Shown piece after piece: positions 11,794 through 23,598 of a stretch of 42,786 nt of DNA. Position numbers and translations under genes: made by a program. Source of the DNA: Stagonosporopsis chrysanthemi (lineage: Eukaryota; Ascomycota; Dothideomycetes; Pleosporales; Didymellaceae); NCBI GenBank assembly GCA_022560025.1, contig JAFISE010000223.1, positions 1 to 42,786 of the forward strand, written 5' to 3'. Every line of letters begins with the position of its first letter. The first letter of the stretch is position 1. The notes beneath the pieces are model-generated. The model was not told the DNA's origin and searched no databases. It was given only the letters and a program-made list of their open reading frames with translations.

Positions 11794-13014
11794 CTTAACT
11801 CTGTGCTACTTTAACCTAGACCTTAAAACAAAGCTTAAGACTATATTAGATAGAGTAGTAGCTAGCGTTATGTCTTAGAAACACGCAGACAACTGCTAGT
11901 ACTTTACAGTGTTCTATAGCTATTCTCTATTAGGTTTAGAGCTTAACTAAGAGATTTATAACAAAGAGCTCTTTGCTATCTTCTAGGCCTTTAATAAGTA
12001 GAGAGCTAAGCTAATATCTATACTAAATTAGATCTATGTCTACTCTAACTACTATTCTTTAGAATATTTTATAACTGCTAAAGTCTTAAATACTTAACAA
12101 GCTAAGTAAGCAGAAGTACTTACTTTATTTAACTTTTAAATTAAGTACACTTTAGAGAAGAATAATAAGAGAGCTACTGTCTTTAGTTAAAGAGAGCAAG
12201 ACCTAGCTAACTTTAAGACACCTTAGGAAGATAATTGCTCCTAAGTAATTTTAGGTCTCTAACAACTCTACAACTATATTAACTCTAATCTTGCTTAATT
12301 CTATTTATTATATTTTTTAGTATATATTATCTGTACTTTGCAGCTAGAGATATAGTTAGACTCTTTAGAACTAATTAAAGCTGTACTGTAACACAATTGC
12401 TAGGCCTTTAAAAAAGAGTAAAAATTTCTAGCTCTTAGTTATAAGATCTATAATAGTCTACTTCTATATTAAGGTTAGTTGTATATAGCCTTAGACTCTT
12501 TATTGTATATATGCCTTATCTAAGAAGGCTATAACTAAGTATTTACTACTTACTTAAGTATAAAGAAAACTTACTAGCTACTATTTTAATAGTATTACTA
12601 GCAGGGTATAAAAGTAAGCTGTAAACAATATATATAAAACTATATCTCTTATTACTATAGTTATCTAAAATAGACTTAACACTATAGATACCTATACTTA
12701 TTACTTATCTTTAATTAACTTATACAGCACCTATGTATAGATTTTAAGAATTTTCTAAAGAACAAAGCTAGATATAATTAGATACTTGTTATTATTAACT
12801 ATTCAACAAAACAAGTAATTACTATCTTATACTACAAGATAATAACTATATAAAAAATAGCTTTTTTATTTATCTAATAGGTCTATTATTTTAGGTATAC
12901 TTCTAAGTTAATAGTATCTAATTATAGACTCTAGTTTGTGTCTTGTTTCTAGTCTAAGTTCTGTTAGATTATTAGTATTAAAGTTAAGCTTTCTACTACC
13001 TACTATAAGAAAAC
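11794..13014 (+). pseudogene. Family A pol, second part (RNase H, integrase)
   Basis: Continuation of the polyprotein cut at 4674. Near 11840-12010 the frame reads as gypsy RNase H, with 'FYSYSLLGLELN' and 'EIYNKELFAIF', the usual family pattern of a Tyr-Ser-x-x-Leu strand followed by Tyr-Asp-Lys-Glu-Leu. Integrase follows from about 12300, and its core ends at 12970-13014 with 'KVKLSTTYYKK', just before the 'Q-T-D/N' motif. GypB copy 2 is inserted at 13015; the reading resumes after 20005 with 'TNS', then 'TEIINKYIN'. In-frame TAA/TAG codons are frequent. Confidence 0.8.
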
Positions 13015-13512
13015 TATTAAGGTTGTACTTTAAGCAAAGCTTATAAGCACTATTTAATTAGTTCTTAAAGATAAATATAGTAACAAGAAGCTAAAAGAGG
13101 TTTACAGTAAGAAGTATAGATACTATCTGTCTATCTTAAAAGTAGAGTAATAATAAGTAGTACAGAGTAGACTGTCTAGCTTAAAGGTTAAGGTTAAGAT
13201 CTAATAACTTAGATTATTACTTAGGTTAAACATAAACTATAAGAGTTTGTATTCCTACTATACTATATACTATAACTATAAGATGCTTATTAATAAGCAA
13301 CTAGAGTTAGTCTAATAAAATATAGTTATAGTTACTTATTAACAAGTAGAATTGTATTATACCTATTAACAAGCAATAGTCTGTGCGTGCTTATTAATAA
13401 GCAAGTTATATAACTTGTAATTACTTTGTCTTGTGCTTTAACTTCTAGCTCTTGTTAAGATTCTAGTTAGTTACTTATTACACTGCGCTATATCCTTTGT
13501 AAGATTGTAACA
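13015..13512 (-). repeat. GypB copy 2, 3' LTR
   Basis: 498 bp, TATTAAGG to TGTAACA on the + strand, preceded by AAAAC. The second half (with repeats of the 'cttgttaataagcaa' type, 13280-13410) diverges from the copy 1 LTR. Confidence 0.88.
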
Positions 13513-13560
13513 CTACTTTTTTCTTCTATCTAGTTTGTTCTTAAACTACATAACAAGTAA

Positions 13561-14115
13561 CTAGGTTTACATAAAGCTAAAGCTTCTCTTTATCTAGTAA
13601 TCTAGTAAGTTAAGATATCTTCTTATATCTGCAACCTTTAACTTAGCTTAGAAATTTAACAAGCTAATACACTGTCTAAAGTTCCTTGTAACTATTATTT
13701 CTTTAAAGGCTATAAGTACTATATTATACTAAACGCTCTAAATTAGATAAAGTATACTAAGTGCACTAAGGTAGGCAAGCTATATATAAATATATCTTAA
13801 GAGTTGTTAGATTGTACTTATAAAGAGTATAGAAAGAAAGTTAAAAATAATAAGATATTGCTAGTAACTATAATTGTGTAGTTATTATAGAATAAGAAAA
13901 TTCTAAAACAAGCTAAAGATTACGCACAGCACAAGGCACTAGGTTTAGCAAATAAGATAATTAAGTTAGGTAAGCTAGATTTAGCTAAAGAAGTTAATTA
14001 TCTTACTATATCTATTAGAATATATACCTCTTTAATAATTTAAGGTGCTATAGGTCTTATTAAAGAGTCTGTAGCTAACTATAGTACTTTTGTACTAGCT
14101 AGCAGCAGTTTATAA
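13561..14115 (+). pseudogene. Antisense ORF of GypB copy 2
   Basis: A frame kept open apart from TAA/TAG stops, ending TAA at 14113-14115 after Ser-Ser-Ser-Leu. Near 13681 it contains a Cys followed by aromatic residues that could be RIP-altered Cys/His, then a Lys-Cys-Thr-Lys segment. A long Lys/Leu/Ala-rich helix follows (about 13830-13990). The position relative to pol and LTR matches the frame at 5285-5878, but the sequence is different except at the very end. The start is uncertain. The protein is not recognised; a zinc-binding plus coiled-coil protein is a guess from its composition. Confidence 0.5.
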
Positions 14116-17100
14116 GGTTTGTACTTAGCTCCTATGTACTTTCTAACTCTAAGTATCCTAACTATTTAACTAGGTACTTGTTATTACAACCTTTTTTACA
14201 ATGTCTTATAATTTTCTTAACTTTCTATTTGTTATTACTATTAGCTTAGTAATAGAAGTCTTTCTAAGTCAGCGTTCTTAGATTAGCTAGTTCTAATAGC
14301 AATATATAGAACACTAAGTAGATCTTTATATCTTTTAGTAAGTCTAGCTAGTAGTTAACTAGACTAATCTACTTTAAAATAAAAAATAGTCTAACTTTAA
14401 CTTTATCTAGCTTCTTTGTTAGTCTTTGTGTACGTAGGTTTTTTGTAAAGAGATACACTTTATCTTCTTTTTTTAGCTAAGGTACTGTTTTTCTTTTCTA
14501 ATTTGTGTAAGAAATTGCTTGTAACTAAGCTTTAGCAATGTTATTAAGTAATTTCTAATATACTTCCTTTAGTTTCTATACTAAGGATATTACTAACTCT
14601 GTTTAGATATTACTTTTAAGACTTTGTGTAAAGAGATTTAGATATTGTCTATAGCTAGCAAAGAATAGTATATAGCCTGTTACTTCTAATTTTTTATTGT
14701 TGTATACAATTTATACTATAAGTAAGAGTAAAACTTAGTTATCTTGCTACTAATTATAGTATATTTAGAGATACGTTTCTATTGTCTAGTTTACTTGTTC
14801 TATTTGTCTGTCTGTCTGCAGATAATAAGCTGTTAAAAGTTTCTTCTTAGTTCTTACTTCTATAAAGAATATTGTCTAAAAGTTTAATATAAAAAGCTTG
14901 TCTCTATTACTAATAATTAATTTAAAAATACTATAGTGTTAAACAATTCTGTCTAGGAACACTTATATAAGCTGCTCTGTAGTATAGCTATATTAAAAAA
15001 GCACAAACTTAGTAGCTTTTATAAATCTATCTACTACTATAAATATTAAATTATATTTATAGTCTATAACAAGGTCTTTAGATATAAGTAGCTGTATAAC
15101 AAAATCTATTATAATATTTGTCTATAGTACTGTTAGTAGCTTTATTGCTTATATTTCTCTGTATTTTATATGTGTGCTGTGTTTATTTTGTTAGCAAGCA
15201 ACATAGTTCTTAATATACTTAGTAACCTTGTCTTTTATATTAAGGAACTTATAGTGTTGTCTAATAAGTTCTATAGTATATGTAATTTCTAGGTATCTAT
15301 AAAGTGTATTGTTATAGTAATCTTCTATAATCTTTGTCTATAATTTGTCTAGTACTTAAGTTAGTATATATTGTTTCTTCTAAACTTGTATAATTAGGTT
15401 AAGCTGTTATAATAGTCTTAGAAATCTGTTCTTGTTAATTTCTAAAATAGCAGCTTTATTAATTGTTTTCTTGCCTGTAAGGTTATGTCTTTAGCTAAGA
15501 GTGTCTACTCTGCTATTATCTTTGCCTAAGGTGTACAGTATCTTAAACTTGTACTGTCTTAGTATCTCTAACTATTTTACTTATTACCTGTTTAGAACCT
15601 TAGTAGTAGTAAAGTATACTAGGTTCTTATAATCTGTATAGATTATAAGTTCTAAATAGCTTTCTACATATACTTGCTAATATTCTAAAGCTAAGATAAT
15701 TGCTAATAGTTCTTTATTGTGTATATTGTATTATTCTTCTAGTCCTAAGAACTTATGTAAGTAATAGGTAATTAGATACTATTGTCTATCTTTTTTCTGT
15801 GTAATGCATACTCTTAATACTAAATATAAGGCATCTATTTCTATTTATATAAGCTTATTACTCTTAAATATAATTAGTATTAGAAGGTTAATACACGCTT
15901 GTTATAGTAACTTAAATATATTATTCTGTTCTTTTTTTTATTTAAAGAGTGTGTCTTTCTATATAAGCTTTGTAAGCAGTAAGGCCTTCTTAGAATAATT
16001 CTTAATAAAGCGTCTGTTAAAGTTAACAAACCTAAAGAATTCTTAAATCTCTTTAACTATTATTAGAGTAGGCTAGTTCTTTACTACGTCTATCTTAGTA
16101 TTACTTATCTTTACTCTATGTTGTCTTACAACAAACCTTAGAAATTCTACTTCTTCTTTGTACTACTTACACTTCTTAGGTTTTAATTAGAAGTCTACTT
16201 TCTTTAAGTATTCTAGCACTTTTATAATATGTTGTATGTGCTCTTCTAGTGTTTTTAAGTACACTAAGATATTATCTAGGTACGCTACTACTGTTTTGTT
16301 AAGATGTACCCTAAGGACGTTATTAATTAACTCTTAGCACGTAGCTAGTGCGTTTGTTAGACTAGACAGTATAACTAGGTACTTGTAAAGTCTGTATTAT
16401 ATCTTAAATACTGTCTTCTATTCTTTACTTTTCTTTATACAGATAAAGTTATATACTCTTCTTAAATCTAATATAGTAAAGTACTAAGCTCCTTGTAATT
16501 AGTCCTATAGTTCTGCTATATTAGGTAAGAAATACTAATTCTTAATTATAATATTATTAAGCTTTCTAAAGTTAATACAAAGTTGTAGCTTGCTATTTTT
16601 TTTTAGTATAAATAGAACAGAGTACCTTGTAGATAATTCTAATTATCTAATAAATCTCTTTTTAAGGTTCTTTATAATATACTTGTGTAATATATTAAGT
16701 TTCTTCTCTAATAACTAATATATTAGCTTAAAAGTTAGTTGCTTTTCTTTTTAGAGCTTAATCTTGTAATCTTAGAGCTTATACTTAGGCAGAGCTTTTG
16801 CTATAAGCTTTTTTTTAAACATCTATGTGTACTATCTGTATATATTAGAGATAGTAAGAAGTATACTCTTTTCTTTAACTATTACTTTGTAAGCTAGAGG
16901 CTAGTTAGTCTTTGTGCAGTTAACTGCTTGTGTTTAGCGCGTCTTAGTTAAAAAGATATTACTAATCTCTTTTTTATCTCTTAGCTACTCTAAGGCTCTT
17001 AGAAGCTTTAACTATAATATACTACAGGCACAGTCCTTTTGTAGTATTAACTTACTACGCGCTTAATCTATCTATAGATTATAACATTATAACTATAGTA

Positions 17101-19485
17101 GTCTTAATATAACAGTATAGGTAGCTGTACCTAATATGTCTAGAGTAATCAACTTATAGTAATCTTATATTCTTAGAGGTTGTAGTACTACTTTATAGGT
17201 TACTAAAGATTCTCTTAGTATTAGTTCTTTGTTAGCAACTTATAAAGAGTATAGTTTATCCTTTCTTTACTTTGTTATACTTGCATAATTAATAGCAGCT
17301 TAAGACATGTAATTTCTTTATACTCTTAAGTCTACTATTGCTATTATCTGTTAGCTATTTAGCATAATAAGAATTCTAATAAGGTAATTAGTCTTAATAG
17401 AATTAATAGATTAATCTCTAGCACTTAATATTAGCATATATCTAAAAAAGGCTTTTTTTTGCTGTCTGTTTTGTATAGATTAAAGAATCTGTTCTGTATC
17501 TTAGCTTCTTTATAAAGCTTGCAGTCTTAGTGTAAGTATTATTATTAATATAGGTTTAAGTAGCATTTATTACCTAGTAACTATTTTAGGTATGTATATT
17601 ATGTTATCTTTTTTTCTAGAAAGTGTTTTTATTATTATTTATCTTAGAAGTAAGTTTTATATATATTATTAGTGTATTTGTGCTATTTCTTATAATACTT
17701 GTCTTTAGTACTAGAAAACTATCTACTATAGAGCTTGTCTTTATAGTGTATTGCGCAGCTATTATTGCTGCACGCAGTCTATATAGTAGTAAAGTATTGT
17801 AAGTTTTATAAGTCTAGTGTGTATATTAGTAGTAGGCTACTGCGTTGCACTAGAGCTTTATTAAAGTTAAGCTTATCTAGGCTTTGTACATTCTTACTAT
17901 ATTATCTTAGTTTAGTAGTTGTAGCGTAATTATTGTAGTAGTATTTGTTAAACTATTCTGCTTGCTATTTGTCTTGCGTTTTTAAGAGCTAGTAGATAAA
18001 TACTAAAGCGTTCTTGTAGTTCTTGTAAACTTAAGAAGGTATTACTATCTAAGTTTAAGTTATTGCATTAATATAGTTAGTTAAGAGTTGCTAGAGTAAC
18101 TTCTATAACTTAATACAAGCTACTTTAAGCTTATTATCTACTATATTAAGTATATTATTGTTATAAGCGTACTTCTAGTTGTATACTACTTTATTGTGTA
18201 CTATACGCTTATTAGATTTATAGTTAGCAATGCTAGTCTAGTGTTCTTGTTCTTCTAATTATTAGTCTAGGACTTAGATTATTTTGTTATAATTTTCTTT
18301 AAACACTAGGTTTTAGTATATATTCTTTGCTTACTATACTAGTTAGTATATAACCTTATTAAGCTTATATAGTATAGGTGCTCTGCTTTAAATACTTTGT
18401 TAGTCCTTATTAGGTATAATATATTTGTTATCTGTCCTAGATTCTGTCTCTAGGTCTTCTATAAGATATTCTATATCTTTATTAAGTATTTTCTATTTAC
18501 TAGTATTAGCAGAGTCTATCTTGCTAGTAAGTATATTAAGCTACTGCGTAACTTTGTTCTTACTTTAGCAGTCTCTAGTATAGTAGCCTTGTTTGCTACA
18601 GCTATAACAAGTTACTAAAAGCTTGTTACTTCTCTTACTACTCTTGTTCTTATAGTCTTAATACTTAAGTCCTTTGTTAAGATTAGAAAGGTCTATAGCT
18701 TTAAAGCTATAATAGTTACTAGTTCCTATATAAATATATTATAAGGTGTTAAGTAGATATTGTCTTCTTTATTACTTATATTAAAAGTTGTTATTCTTTC
18801 TCTAAGGCTAGTGTTGTTAGGTAGTAAACGTGTTTTGTTAGCTGTTACAAATTCTACAACTAAGTTCTTAGTTAAGTTTATAGAGTTAGTTATTAATATT
18901 AATAGTTTCTTAAATAAGTATATTAAGAGTGTTAAGCTGTGCACTACTGTATATTAGTTCTTTCTTAACTCTTAGCTTAAGGCCTTATTAAAACATAGTA
19001 AGTAAAGTAGTATTATCTTAGTTAGTATTAGCTGCAAGTTATTAAAAGTTAGCAGCGTAGTTTACAGCAGAGTCTTGCTATTAGATATACTAAATTTTGT
19101 ATTAAGCAATGCTTAGTCTGCTAATAACTCTAAAGATAGTCTTAATCTTTTTTTTAAAGTTGTTAATATTGTGTATTTATTTGTTAACTTTGTCTAGAGC
19201 TTTTCTTACAGTATACTATTAGAAGAATAGCTTAATCTACTTTAGAGCTTAGTTACGCATATAACTAGCTATAAGAGTAACTTGCTAGACTTCTAGTACA
19301 CTCTGTCCTTAAAAGGTAAAGAACAAGTCTTACTAAAGTAGCTATTTATCTAGCTTATTACAGTCTCTATAGTAGAAGTTAGGCTTTGCAACAGAGATTG
19401 TGTTGCTTCTAAGAGCTACCTTATATATAGGTAGAGCTTTATTAAAGCTGCTTAGAGTAGCTTAGTTTTCTAAGGTAGTAGACAT
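14067..19485 (-). pseudogene. GypB copy 2 gag-pol
   Basis: Close relative of the copy 1 polyprotein on the - strand, with start ATG at 19483-19485, again 17 bases after the 5' LTR. Landmarks: zinc knuckle near 18560-18610 (His position now Tyr); protease box near 17330 with Asp-Leu-Arg for Asp-Ser-Gly; reverse transcriptase Tyr-Leu-Asp-Asn at 16271-16282; RNase H and integrase through about 14400-15560; and a chromodomain-like C-terminus near the convergent antisense frame. Stops occur throughout, and it is more heavily mutated than copy 1 at many shared sites. Confidence 0.85.
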
Positions 19486-19502
19486 TTTAAAAGTGTTTAA
19501 AA

Positions 19503-20000
19503 TATCAAGGTTGTACTTTAAGCAAAGCTTGTAAGCACTATTTAATTAGTTCTTAAAGATAAATATAGTAACAAGAAGCTAAAGAGAGTTTATAGTAAAG
19601 AGTACAGATACTATCTGTCTATCTTAAAAGCAAGGTAATAATAAGTAGTATAGAGTAGACTGTCTAGCTTAAAGGTTAAAGTTAAGATCTAATAACTTAG
19701 ATTATTACTTAGGTTAAACACAAACTATAAGAGTTTACATTTCTACTATGCTATATACTATAACTATAAGATGCTTGTTAACAAGTAACTAGAGTTAGTC
19801 TAATAAAATACAGTTATAATTACTTATTAATAAGCAGAATTGTATTATACTTGTTAACAAGTAATAGTCTGTACGTGCTTGTTAATAAGCAAGTTACGTA
19901 ACCTGTAATTACTTTGTCTTATACCTTAACTCCTAGCTCTTGTTAAGATTCTAGTTAGTTACTTATTATACTGTACTGTATTCTTTGCAAGATTATAACA
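19503..20000 (-). repeat. GypB copy 2, 5' LTR
   Basis: 498 bp, partner of 13015-13512, followed by AAAAC at 20001-20005. Its terminal bases read TATCAAGG: the C that is T in the other copies is kept here, which supports the inferred ancestral LTR end. Confidence 0.88.
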
Positions 20001-20005
20001 AAAAC

Positions 20006-20930
20006 TAACAGCTAAACAGAGATTATAAACAAGTATATTAACTAGTAGCTATAACTATTTATAATATACTATTAAGATAACTATAAGAACAAGCCTAGTT
20101 CTTTAAGCCTACCTTATACTACCTAATAACTACTTAACTTAGATCTGTCTTCTAACTGCTCTTTAGTATAGTCTTTCTTAAGCTCCTAAGTATAAGAAAA
20201 GAAGCTTTTACAGAGTTTAGATAGATAGTTTTAAAGTATCTTTTTGTACAAGACCTATAGGAATAGAGATCTTGTCCTATAGTTTATCTTAGTGCTCCTA
20301 TACACTTTATAGCAGATACCTATACAATTTAGACTCTTCTAGCATCTTGTATTGTTATAATAACTAGTTTAAATTGCTGCTATTTATTAACTGTGTACAG
20401 CTTACTTTACCTTATTTTAGTATTAAAATAACTCTCTATTAAGTATTATTTAGAAGTAAACTTAGACAGAGCTAGTAGTAGAATAGATATAATATAGATA
20501 CAACTTTATATAACAACCTAAACTACTAGAATATACTTACTCTAGCAACCTATATACACTAAGCTTAGAAGGTAGCTAAAGAGAATATAGAAAAGGCGCA
20601 GCTGCAAATAAAAGCTACTAAGGACAAGCACTACAGTCTAGTTAACTAGGTAGTAAGTAATAAGGTATGCTTATTAACTAAGAACTTAGCTATTAAGTGT
20701 CTTAGCTAAAAGCTATTTAACCTATAAAAAGGTCTGTTTAAAGTTCTTAAGCAAGTTAGTTATTTATAGTATTTAAAACTTCTTTCTAGCTTACAAATTT
20801 ACAATATCTTTACTCTAGATATACTCTGTAAAGACCTAGCAGACTCTCTGCCTAGATAAGAAGCTCTAAAACTCTTAGGTATTCTAATTTAAAGAGTTAA
20901 AGAATAAAAAGTATAAAAGATACTTACAAG
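20006..20930 (+). pseudogene. Family A pol, third part (integrase C-terminus), split by a solo LTR
   Basis: Resumes the integrase after GypB copy 2: 'TEIINKYIN' at about 20018-20047, matching the family's 'TERVNQ-L' segment. After the solo LTR (20082-20359) it continues with the 'LLPF' strand and 'SIKIT' segment, and near 20580-20880 with a Lys-rich helix followed by the post-integrase barrel ('KLFNLQKGLFKVLKQVS'). No clear chromodomain is seen. Stops are TAA/TAG only. Confidence 0.75.
20082..20359 (+). repeat. Family A solo LTR inside the family A element
   Basis: 278 bp, same ends as 1113-1390, with its own duplication ATAAC (20077-20081 and 20360-20364). Its target site differs from that of the parent element, so it is an independent later insertion that lost its interior. 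Confidence 0.88.
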
Positions 20931-21269
20931 TAAGCTAGTCTAATAATACTTAAAGTACTATGTAAGTTAGCTAAGATATAACTTTAACTTTACCTAGTAC
21001 TTAGTAGAAAACTTTAAGAACACTTCTTATAAGCTAAGAGTGTTCTATAATAAGTATCTATAATTACTAAGTTTCTTAAAGTAGTTACTAAATTAGATTA
21101 AATTCTAAGAAGAAAATAGCTAGTAATAGTTTAAGTAAGTATATTATAAATTTATAAGATAAAAAAGACCTAGACTACTCTAAACTCTTACTAACTTAAC
21201 TAAGTAATAAAGAAAAACGTCTACTTTATTATATATATAGTAATTAAGCTAGAGCCTTACTAATATTCC

Positions 21270-21830
21270 TTATTTTTTTTTAGCATCTATTAGAAGAGTA
21301 TTTAAATTAGCTAATACTTTTTTAAGTACTAACTTTTTTAAGCTCTTTTTCTTAGTACTCTGCTATAGAGCTTTAACTACTAGAGCCTGCAGAGATACTA
21401 CTACCTACCTTAGCTCTGCTACCTTATTATGTAGAGACTTTATCTGCATAGTAAGTACTTCTATTACCTTTACTAAGGCCTAATTAGTAATAAGCTAGAC
21501 GTAGTACTAATAGAGTAATATATTAGCAGCTAATACCTCTTTAAGCTGTATAGTTGCTACCTGCACTATACTTGCTAAGGCATAAGCTAACTAATAAAAG
21601 TTATTCTAAGTAGTCTTATAAACAGCCTATATAGCTGTTGCCTTTAGCTCTCTTAACTCTTTACTTTTCTTTACTATAGCTTTTTTTTATACAACAAGGT
21701 TACTTTAAAAAGTATTATACTTAGGTTTAATATAAATTAGTACTTATTTAAAAGTTAGCCTAAGAACTAATAGAAAGAGAGTAATAGTAATTAAACTAGA
21801 CAACACTTCTTGTTCTAAAGTATATAATAA
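21270..21830 (-). pseudogene. Antisense coiled-coil-like ORF of the family A element
   Basis: Between the end of pol (about 20930) and the 3' LTR (22459), the strand opposite to gag-pol holds a frame that ends Lys-Lys-Lys-TAA at 21270. It is rich in Lys, Leu, Val, Ala and Gln with heptad-like spacing ('KELRELKATAI', 'LHNKVAEL'). Interruptions are TAA/TAG. The start is not fixed; it may reach beyond 21830. It occupies the same place as the antisense frames of the two GypB copies. The function is unknown. Confidence 0.45.
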
Positions 21831-22458
21831 GTATACTTTAATAATAATATCTTATTAAAGGTATATACTACTATATTCTTCTATATAAAGGCCTAAATTA
21901 AACAAAGGCAGATAACTTAATAAGCTACTACAAGAGTACTAAGAAAGACAGGTATTAGTATAGTAACTAAAAAACAAGTCTAGTAATAGTTAGCAGTAAT
22001 TAGATAAAGTTGTTTAAAGTACTTACAGTAAGAATTAGTGCCTGTTAGAAAATAGAAATAAGTAGAGTATATGTTGTTTACTTAAAAAGCATACTGTAAG
22101 CAATTTAAACTAATTAAGAAGTAGATTAAACGTGTTTTTACAGTTACTATAACTTTAGTAAAAGCTACTCTGTTATAGTATAGGCTCTTATAACAGCTAT
22201 AAGCTTAGTAATAATCTAATTTACCTAGTTATTATTACTAAAGAGCTTGCCTAGGACAGATAAGTATAGAGTAGCTAATATAGCTTATATAGAAAAACCT
22301 AAATAGAAGTTAATAATAGTAAAAAAAGACTAGAGTCTTAAAATAAATAGAAGTTAAATATATTCTATACTCTACTAAAGTTTAAACCTTTATAGTATAA
22401 GAATTCTCTTATAATTTTATAGAATTAGAGACAATCTACCTATAAAGAGAAAGAGTAA
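21831..22458. other. 3' non-coding part of family A element
   Basis: RIP-mutated sequence between the antisense frame and the 3' LTR. I see no clear coding signal on either strand. Confidence 0.5.
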
Positions 22459-22736
22459 TATAAGAACAAGCTTAGTTCTTTAAGCTTACTTTTTACTACC
22501 TAACAACTATCTAACTTAGATCTATCTTCTAACTACTCTTTAGTACAGTCTTCTCTAAGCTCTTAGATATAAGAAGAGAAGCCTTTATAGAGTTTAGATA
22601 GATAGTTTTAAAGTATTTTTTTATACAAGACCTATAAGAATAGAGATCTAGTTCTATAGTTTATCTTAGTGCTTTTATATACTTTGTAGTAGATACCTAT
22701 ATAATTTAGACCTCTCTAGCATCTTGTATTGTTATA
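22459..22736 (+). repeat. 3' LTR of family A element
   Basis: 278 bp, followed by ATAAG at 22737-22741, which matches the bases before the LTR at 1113. Confidence 0.87.
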
Positions 22737-22741
22737 ATAAG

Positions 22742-23155
22742 TAAATATTCTATCTAAATAGCTAACTAATAATTATTAGCTACTTTATTAAGATTATATA
22801 GAACTTAGTAGTAAAGGCTATTTAAATACTATAAACGCTATAATAAAAAAAAAGTATATTACTATAGATTAAATAAAATATAATTATATATATAAAGAAA
22901 ATCTTTAGTAGTTATATATTTTTAGCTAAGCTGTATATATAAGTACTTAAGTAAGAAGCTCTTAGCTTTTTAGTTATAAGCTAAATAAATAAGCACCTTA
23001 TAAGTAAGCTAACTAGATAAGCTTAAGCTAACTAGATAAGCTTAAGCTAACTAGATAAGCTTATAATAAGTAATAATCTAGAGTAAAGTAGTAATAAAAC
23101 TTAGTTTTAAGTTGTATTAAAAGATATTTTTTCTAAAGCTATATAGCTATTTTTA
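22742..23155. repeat. AT-rich dispersed repeat, no gene
   Basis: Non-coding and RIP-mutated. Positions 22895-23060 resemble 90-247. It ends at the MITE copy 2 boundary. Confidence 0.55.
23005..23061. repeat. Tandem repeat, 3 x 19 bp
   Basis: Three exact copies of TAAGCTAACTAGATAAGCT. The exactness inside otherwise scarred DNA suggests the duplication happened after, or escaped, the mutation. Confidence 0.9.
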
Positions 23156-23598
23156 GGCTAGTAAATAAGTTTAGAGTACTTAGTAGTATATAAAAGTTAA
23201 GTAAAAGTTATTTAGACTTTGTAGTAGTAGTAAGATTAAAGCTATATAGGCTAGAAGTAGTAGTTAGGTTATATAGACCTAGATTAGAGTTAGGCTAGAA
23301 GTACCTACTAGAGTACGTAATTTTAAGTTATAATAACTAGCTTTTCTTACTATAGAATAACTTTATTAGATTTAGCTACTATAGTATATAATAATAAGCT
23401 GTAATAATTAGCTTTTCTTACTAAAGAATAATATTTTCTATAATATTAGTACAACTTCTACTCTACCTTAACTCTAAGCAGAGGCAACCTAACTCCTATC
23501 TACTTAGTATTAACTTAGCGCAGGTAGGGGTTAAGTAAGAGTCGAGGTATCACGTGACAATACTTAACCCCTACCTAACTCCTACTTATTTGCTAGCC
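23156..23598. mobile_element. MITE-like element, copy 2
   Basis: 443 bp, inverted relative to copy 1. It starts GGCTAGTAAATAAG and ends CTTATTTGCTAGCC, so the ends are inverted repeats. It shares internal stretches with copy 1 (the block around 'gtaattttaagttataataa' reads as its complement near 620-650 of copy 1). It marks the border between the AT-rich tract and the GC-balanced island. The right half, nearer the island, keeps more G and C. I see no clear target duplication. Confidence 0.75.

Larger units (their letters stand above)
13015..20000 (-). mobile_element. Ty3/gypsy chromovirus-like retrotransposon, GypB copy 2
   Basis: 6986 bp with 498-bp LTRs (13015-13512 and 19503-20000) and the duplication AAAAC (13010-13014 and 20001-20005). 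It has the same organisation as copy 1: gag-pol on the - strand, an antisense frame on the + strand next to the 3' LTR. It splits the integrase of the family A element between 'YKK' and 'TNS'. LTRs are about 25 bp shorter than in copy 1 and the 3' parts differ, so it is a separate subfamily. Confidence 0.9.
1113..22736 (+). mobile_element. Ty3/gypsy LTR retrotransposon, family A, broken by three insertions
   Basis: Outermost element of the left tract. It is bounded by 278-bp LTRs (1113-1390 and 22459-22736) and the target duplication ATAAG (1108-1112 and 22737-22741). Removing GypB copy 1 (4675-11788), GypB copy 2 (13015-20000), the solo LTR 20082-20359 and one 5-bp duplication for each leaves about 7.2 kb, a normal gypsy length. 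The + strand polyprotein can be followed across the breaks: zinc knuckle and reverse transcriptase before 4675, RNase H and the integrase core between 11794 and 13014, and the integrase tail after 20005. All parts are riddled with stops, so the element is dead. Confidence 0.88.

Noticed and set aside
23005..23061. Possible CRISPR-like array (3 x 19 bp)
   Set aside because: Units are contiguous with no spacers, and the DNA is fungal.
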